Positions 24,176-28,125 of a stretch of DNA of 28,125 bases are shown here, piece by piece. The notes under the pieces were generated by a model. That model did no database searches. It saw nothing but the letters and a program-made list of their open reading frames with translations, and was not told where the DNA came from. Source of the stretch: an uncultured Collinsella sp. (lineage in GTDB: Bacteria; Actinomycetota; Coriobacteriia; Coriobacteriales; Coriobacteriaceae). Every line of letters starts with the position of its first letter. The stretch's first letter is position 1. The position numbers were made by a program, and so were the translations under genes. The stretch lies in NCBI GenBank assembly GCA_905199225.1, contig CAJKFS010000032.1:1-28125 (forward strand). The letters are read 5' to 3'.

Positions 24176-25561
24176 TTAGAGCTCTACGCTTTCGGCGCCG
24201 TTGATGGTTAGGTTACGCTCGTAGAACGCGGTGAGAGCGCGGATGGCGTACATCACGTCGCGCACGCCGCCGGTCTCGTAGCTTGAGTGCATGGCCAGCT
24301 GCGGCAGGCCCACGTCCACGGCATGCATGCTCGCCTGCATATTGGACAGGTTACCGAGCGTGGAGCCGCCGGCCATATCGCTCTTGTTGGCGAAGGCCTG
24401 CGTGGGCACATCGGCGTCATCGCAGATAGCCTGGAACAGCGCGCGGCTAAAGGCATCGGTGCAGTAGTGCTGGTTAGCGGCTTCCTTAATGACAATGCCG
24501 CCGTTGAGCACAACCTGGTTGCGCGCATCGCACTTCTCGGCGTGGTTGGGGTGCACGGCATGCGCGTTGTCGCAGCTCACGAGCATCGATGCGGCAAGGG
24601 CGCGATGATACGACTCGTCGTCAAAGCCCAGCGATCCGTTGATGCGGCGCAGCGCGTCGGCCAAGAACGTCGACATGGCGCCCTGCTTGGTCTCGGAGCC
24701 AACCTCCTCATTATCAAAGCAGCAGAAGACCGAGACGTCGTGCGCGTTCTCGGCGCCCAAAAATGCCTGTAGCGAGGTATAGGCGCAGGCCAGGTCGTCA
24801 AGCTTGGGCGTCGAGATAAACTCGTCGGCCCAGCCCCAGATGCGCGCATCCTGACGATTGACCAGGAACAGGTCGCGACCCAGGATCTGCTCGGGCTCAA
24901 CATCCAGCTCTTCGGCGATCAGGGCATCAAAGTCACCCTGCTTGAGTTCGCCGGCGCTGATGAGCGGGCACAGGTCGACGGCTCGGTTGGGAGCAAAGCC
25001 CTCGTTAACGCCACGGTTCATGTGGATGGCAAGGCTCGGGATAATAGCGACCTCGCGCTCGGTGGCAAGCAGACGGCTCTCAATACGGTCGCCCTCGCGC
25101 ACCAGCACGCGGCCCGCGAGCGCCAGCGGGCGATCGAACCAGGTGTAGTCAATCATGCCGCCGTAGGCCTCGGTGTTCAGGCGCAGCGTCTCGCCCGCGC
25201 CGTCGAGCTCGGGCACGGCCTTAACCTTAAACGTCGGCGAGTCGCTGTGCGACGCCGTCAGCTGAAAATGATAGTCACCGGCAACGCCGTCCTCGCCCCA
25301 CGTCGCGGCCAGGTCCTCGCCCACCTTAAAGGCGATAACGCTCGAGGTGTTGCGCTGCGTGTAATAACGCCCGCCCGGCTCGATATCCCATGCCGCGTTC
25401 TCGGGCAGGTAGGTAAAGCCCGCCTCGTCGAGCTCGGCCATAATGGTCGCCGCCGTATGGAACATGCTGGGGCATGCCTCGATAAAGTCGATAAGGTCGT
25501 TGGCGGCCTCGATATCGTCGGCAGTCACGTGCACGCGCTCGGGCGTTTCCTGATCCGTCAT
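24176..25561 (-). CDS. M18 family aminopeptidase
   Basis: 461 aa, the normal size of M18 (aspartyl aminopeptidase / ApeB type). Two-zinc ligands visible: H105 in ASHSDSP, D255 or D256 in KLDDLA, E285/E286 in NEEVGS, D331 in SCDNAHAV and H425 in AMHSSYETGG. Cytosolic peptide breakdown. The start at 25561 follows GGGGAG at 3-4 bases; upstream in-frame ATGs lack ribosome sites. It is divergent from the NTN hydrolase gene, 161 bp away. Confidence 0.93.
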   Translation of the reverse strand: MTDQETPERVHVTADDIEAANDLIDFIEACPSMFHTAATIMAELDEAGFTYLPENAAWDIEPGGRYYTQRNTSSVIAFKVGEDLAATWGEDGVAGDYHFQLTASHSDSPTFKVKAVPELDGAGETLRLNTEAYGGMIDYTWFDRPLALAGRVLVREGDRIESRLLATEREVAIIPSLAIHMNRGVNEGFAPNRAVDLCPLISAGELKQGDFDALIAEELDVEPEQILGRDLFLVNRQDARIWGWADEFISTPKLDDLACAYTSLQAFLGAENAHDVSVFCCFDNEEVGSETKQGAMSTFLADALRRINGSLGFDDESYHRALAASMLVSCDNAHAVHPNHAEKCDARNQVVLNGGIVIKEAANQHYCTDAFSRALFQAICDDADVPTQAFANKSDMAGGSTLGNLSNMQASMHAVDVGLPQLAMHSSYETGGVRDVMYAIRALTAFYERNLTINGAESVEL

Positions 25562-25722
25562 GCTCTCCCCTTTCGCTGGGTTGATGGTCCCCTCCAGCAT
25601 ACCCCGCCACGCCAGTGCCGCACTCTTCATTCCATGCTTAATTCCGCGCCGCTCACCAAGTTGAGCCATCATGCCCGCGCTCCCTTTGCGACAATTGCGC
25701 TAACAGGACGAGAGGAGCCGTC

Positions 25723-26808
25723 ATGAAGCCACGTAACATTGCCATCGCCTGCGGTGTCGCGGGAGTCGCCGTCGGCCTTGCCGCTGCCGCCGGCATCGTT
25801 TACCGCAAGCAAATCAAGTCCGCCGCGTCGCTCAAACGCTTGACCGGCTACGCGGATGGCTATGACCTGTACGCAATCGGCATCGCTTACGACTACGACC
25901 TCGACCGCATCATCGCCGCCGGCGTGCGCGACGACCAGGCCTACATCGATGCCGTGGTGGCGCAGGTGCTGCCCGGTGTGCCGGCACATGTCCAAGCGCC
26001 GCAGTTTGCCTGCAGCGCTTTTGTCGCCGTAGATGCCAAAGGCCGCGTGCGCACCGGTCGCAATTACGACTTTAAGGACGACACCTCGGCGCTGCTGGTG
26101 CGCAATCACCCACGAGGCGGCTATGCCTCCATCGGGCTTGCCGCCCTTAACAACCTGGGCGATAACACACCGCTTGACTCCGCCGCCGGACGTGCCGCCG
26201 CACTCATGGGCCCGTTTGCCCAGCTCGACGGTGTTAACGAATGCGGCGTGTCCATTGCCGTACTCACTCTGGATTCCAAGCCCTGTGACCAGGACACGCA
26301 ACGCCCCGTCATCAACACTTCGCTCGCCATCCGCCTTGTGCTCGACCGCGCGGCTACCACGCAGGAGGCCGTAGACTTGCTTTCTGCCTACGACATGCAC
26401 GCCATGGCAGGACGCGATTACCACTTCTTTATCAACGACGCCTCCGGTGACGCGCGCGTAGTAGAGTGGGATCCGCGCGATCCGGACCGCGCTTTCAAAG
26501 CGACTCCTGTACGCCAGGTTACGAACTTCTACGCCTGCTATGGCGACGAAGTGCTGCCCAACCAAAAGAATGGCGAGCTTGGCCATGGCAAGGAACGCGC
26601 CGTCGCCATCGCCGATGTCCTTGACGCCCATGCCGGCGCCCAAGACGAGGCAGTCGCTTGGAAGGCCCTACGCGCTGCAGCGCAAGAGCCCAATCCGGAA
26701 GACATCACCAGCAATACGCAATGGTCGGTCGTCTTTGACAATACCGAGCCCGCTGCCGCCATCACGCTGCGCCGCCACTGGGGCGACGTCGACGCCTTCG
26801 CGCTGTAA
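25723..26808 (+). CDS. membrane-anchored linear-amide C-N hydrolase (choloylglycine hydrolase / C45-like)
   Basis: 361 aa. Residues 5-27 form one hydrophobic segment (AIACGVAGVAVGLAAAAGIV), a signal anchor. The NTN-hydrolase wording appears after about 95 residues: C97 in QFACSAFVAVD, then RTGRNYDF (111-117), and later NECGVSIAVL. In bile-salt hydrolases and penicillin acylases the nucleophile Cys is near the N-terminus; here it is internal, as in C45-type enzymes that self-cleave. So processing before C97 is possible but not shown. The substrate could be a bile salt, N-acyl amide or peptide; undecided. GAGAGGAG precedes the start by 5 bases. Confidence 0.78.
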   Translation: MKPRNIAIACGVAGVAVGLAAAAGIVYRKQIKSAASLKRLTGYADGYDLYAIGIAYDYDLDRIIAAGVRDDQAYIDAVVAQVLPGVPAHVQAPQFACSAFVAVDAKGRVRTGRNYDFKDDTSALLVRNHPRGGYASIGLAALNNLGDNTPLDSAAGRAAALMGPFAQLDGVNECGVSIAVLTLDSKPCDQDTQRPVINTSLAIRLVLDRAATTQEAVDLLSAYDMHAMAGRDYHFFINDASGDARVVEWDPRDPDRAFKATPVRQVTNFYACYGDEVLPNQKNGELGHGKERAVAIADVLDAHAGAQDEAVAWKALRAAAQEPNPEDITSNTQWSVVFDNTEPAAAITLRRHWGDVDAFAL

Positions 26809-26877
26809 GGAGCTGGCACCGTCGTCCTTACGCTCGCCTGACGTTGCTTACATTTCCATACGCTTGAGCTAACACGT

Positions 26878-26910
26878 TTTACCCCCGTATCAACAGTGTG
26901 CGGGGGTAAA
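26878..26910. terminator. 10-bp hairpin between NTN hydrolase and PFK genes
   Basis: TTTACCCCCG (26878-26887) / CGGGGGTAAA (26901-26910), perfect, 13-nt loop. It is 70 bp beyond the hydrolase stop and 38 bp before the PFK start; TATAAC at 26924-26929 just after it may be a -10. It could be a terminator or an operator. Confidence 0.45.
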
Positions 26911-26948
26911 CTTATGCGCATGTTATAACTTGCCCGGAAGGACTCATC

Positions 26949-28028
26949 ATGCTTAGAATCGGTCTTCTTACCAGTGGCGGCGACTGCCAGGCGCTCAACG
27001 CCACCATGCGCGGCATCGTCAAAACGCTCATGACCAATAGCGAAGAGCCTATCGAGATCTACGGTTTTGAGGACGGCTACCAGGGCCTTATCTACAGCAG
27101 ATTCCGCGTCATGACGCCCGCCGATTTTAGCGGCATCCTCACCCGCGGCGGCACCATTTTGGGCACGAGCCGCACGCCGTTCAAGCGCCTGAACATTCCC
27201 GAGGCCGACGGCGTCGAGAAGGTGCCCGCGATGGTCCACACCTATCATAAGCTGCAGCTCGACTGCCTGTTTATGCTGGGTGGCAACGGCTCCACCAAGA
27301 CCGCCAACCGCCTGCGCGAAGAGGGCCTCAACGTTATCGCCCTGCCCAAGACCATCGATAACGACACCTGGGGCACCGAGATGACGTTTGGCTTTACGAG
27401 CGCCATCGACGTCGCCACCAAGTGCATCGACGACATCCACACCACCGCCTCGAGTCACGGCCGCGTGTTCGTTATCGAGATCATGGGCCACAAGGTTGGC
27501 TGGATCCCGCTGTACGCCGGTGTCGCGGGCGGTGCGGACGTCATCCTGATTCCCGAGATCCCCTACGACATGGACCAGGTCATCAAGACCATCGAGCATC
27601 GCATGGAGACCGGCAGCCGCTTTACCATCGTGGCCGTCGCCGAGGGCGCCATCTCTAAGGAGGACGCGGCGCTGTCCAAGAAGGAGTACAAGAAGAAGCT
27701 CGCCGAGCGTACGAGCCCATCGATCGTCTACGACATCGCCAAGGAGATCGAGGCCAAGACCGGTCGCGAGACCCGCGTTGCCATCCCCGGCCACACGCAG
27801 CGCGGCGGCCAGCCCGACGCCCAGGACCGCATCTTTGCGACCCAGTGCGGCGTCGAGGCCGCGCTTGGCTGCCTGCGCGGCGAGTTTGGCTACATGATTG
27901 CACTGCGTGACGGCAAGATGTGTCACATGCCGCTCGAGGATGTCGCCGGCAAGCTCAAGTATGTCGACCCCCAGAGCGATCTGGTGCGCGAGGCCAAAGC
28001 GCTGGGCATCAGCTTCGGCGACGAATAG
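26949..28028 (+). CDS. pfkA: 6-phosphofructokinase
   Basis: 359 aa. Phosphorylates fructose 6-phosphate. TSGGDCQALN (8-17) replaces the usual GGDCPGxN; GGNGS (111-115) stands for GGDGS, keeping the Gly (G114) linked to ATP use; PKTIDND (133-139) has Lys at the position (E. coli G124) linked to pyrophosphate use, with catalytic D137. MGR is MGH (179-181). The G/K combination occurs in ATP-dependent enzymes of other lineages, so ATP is likelier but not certain. GGAAGGA stands 6 bases upstream. Confidence 0.93.
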   Translation: MLRIGLLTSGGDCQALNATMRGIVKTLMTNSEEPIEIYGFEDGYQGLIYSRFRVMTPADFSGILTRGGTILGTSRTPFKRLNIPEADGVEKVPAMVHTYHKLQLDCLFMLGGNGSTKTANRLREEGLNVIALPKTIDNDTWGTEMTFGFTSAIDVATKCIDDIHTTASSHGRVFVIEIMGHKVGWIPLYAGVAGGADVILIPEIPYDMDQVIKTIEHRMETGSRFTIVAVAEGAISKEDAALSKKEYKKKLAERTSPSIVYDIAKEIEAKTGRETRVAIPGHTQRGGQPDAQDRIFATQCGVEAALGCLRGEFGYMIALRDGKMCHMPLEDVAGKLKYVDPQSDLVREAKALGISFGDE

Positions 28029-28098
28029 CCTCGGCTGGAACTGCTCTCATCGGAGGCCCCAGGGCCTACCTCCCAAATCGTCCTCGGACATGTCAGGA

Positions 28099-28125
28099 CC
28101 CCGCCGTGCGCTTCGCGCGGCGGGG
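28099..28125 (+). terminator. PFK terminator stem, cut by window edge
   Basis: CCCCGCCG (28099-28106) / CGGCGGGG (28118-28125), inner GCG-CTTC-GCG. The expected T-run would lie beyond the window. Confidence 0.6.

Noticed and set aside
26538..27926. 462-codon open frame on the minus strand across the PFK gene
   Set aside because: High-GC shadow frame; runs through two convincing plus-strand genes and lacks any domain.

Overview
The window reads as a high-GC (visibly ~60% or more in most genes) Gram-positive chromosome segment. The gene set and style (Tat-type lipoprotein solute binder, amt with an adjacent PII gene, GC-rich codon use, M18 peptidase, choloylglycine-hydrolase-like enzyme) suggest a gut Coriobacteriia, most probably a Collinsella species. 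That assignment is inference from recollected family style, not a database match. No rRNA, tRNA, CRISPR array, transposase or phage gene is visible.

Layout. 1-380: a 62-aa small membrane protein (minus strand) under a promoter whose spacer holds a LexA/SOS-like palindrome. 381-3379: a HAD phosphatase, then an MFS exporter controlled by a TetR regulator, with two matching operators in the MFS promoter region. 3454-5226: an amt-PII nitrogen operon, with 11-bp phased GAAAC half-sites upstream and a 108-nt palindromic element between the two genes. 5425-6981: a CmpB-type membrane protein and an HD-domain protein, tightly coupled. 7210-8991: a divergent DXS-family thiamine enzyme. 8992-9448: a 457-bp gene-free stretch with a terminator, a regular array of six 15-bp sites in alternating orientation every 40-41 bp, a REP-like hairpin and the promoter of the next operon. 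9449-13734: a complete polar amino-acid (glutamate-type) ABC importer followed by a class-I glutamine-amidotransferase-like hydrolase. 13845-17273 (minus): a lower-GC block with a LanFEG/Bcr-like ABC exporter and an XRE regulator/DUF2975 membrane pair. 17504-19765 (minus): an orphan HPt protein and a degenerate-GGDEF/REC/HD-GYP protein. 19977-28125: alpha/beta hydrolase, COG0731-type radical SAM protein, SEC-C methionine aminopeptidase, D-2-hydroxyacid dehydrogenase, M18 aminopeptidase, membrane-anchored NTN hydrolase and 6-phosphofructokinase.

How it fits together. Several units concern nitrogen and amino acids: ammonium uptake with a PII protein, glutamate-type uptake with a gamma-glutamyl hydrolase, and a peptidase. 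The nucleotide-level surprises are mostly intergenic. Two long hairpins at 3839-3946 and 23937-24040 share the same internal-loop words (GAAAGAGGAG facing CGACGRTTGA) although their outer stems differ, which is what a conserved structured RNA or folded-DNA element would look like. The 40-bp-phased alternating array at 9049-9264 and a four-member family of CTGTCCC hairpins are also unexplained. At protein level the DXS-like enzyme lacks both phosphate-binding arginines, the PII protein lacks the modifiable T-loop tyrosine, and the c-di-GMP protein has a dead GGDEF motif but an intact I-site.
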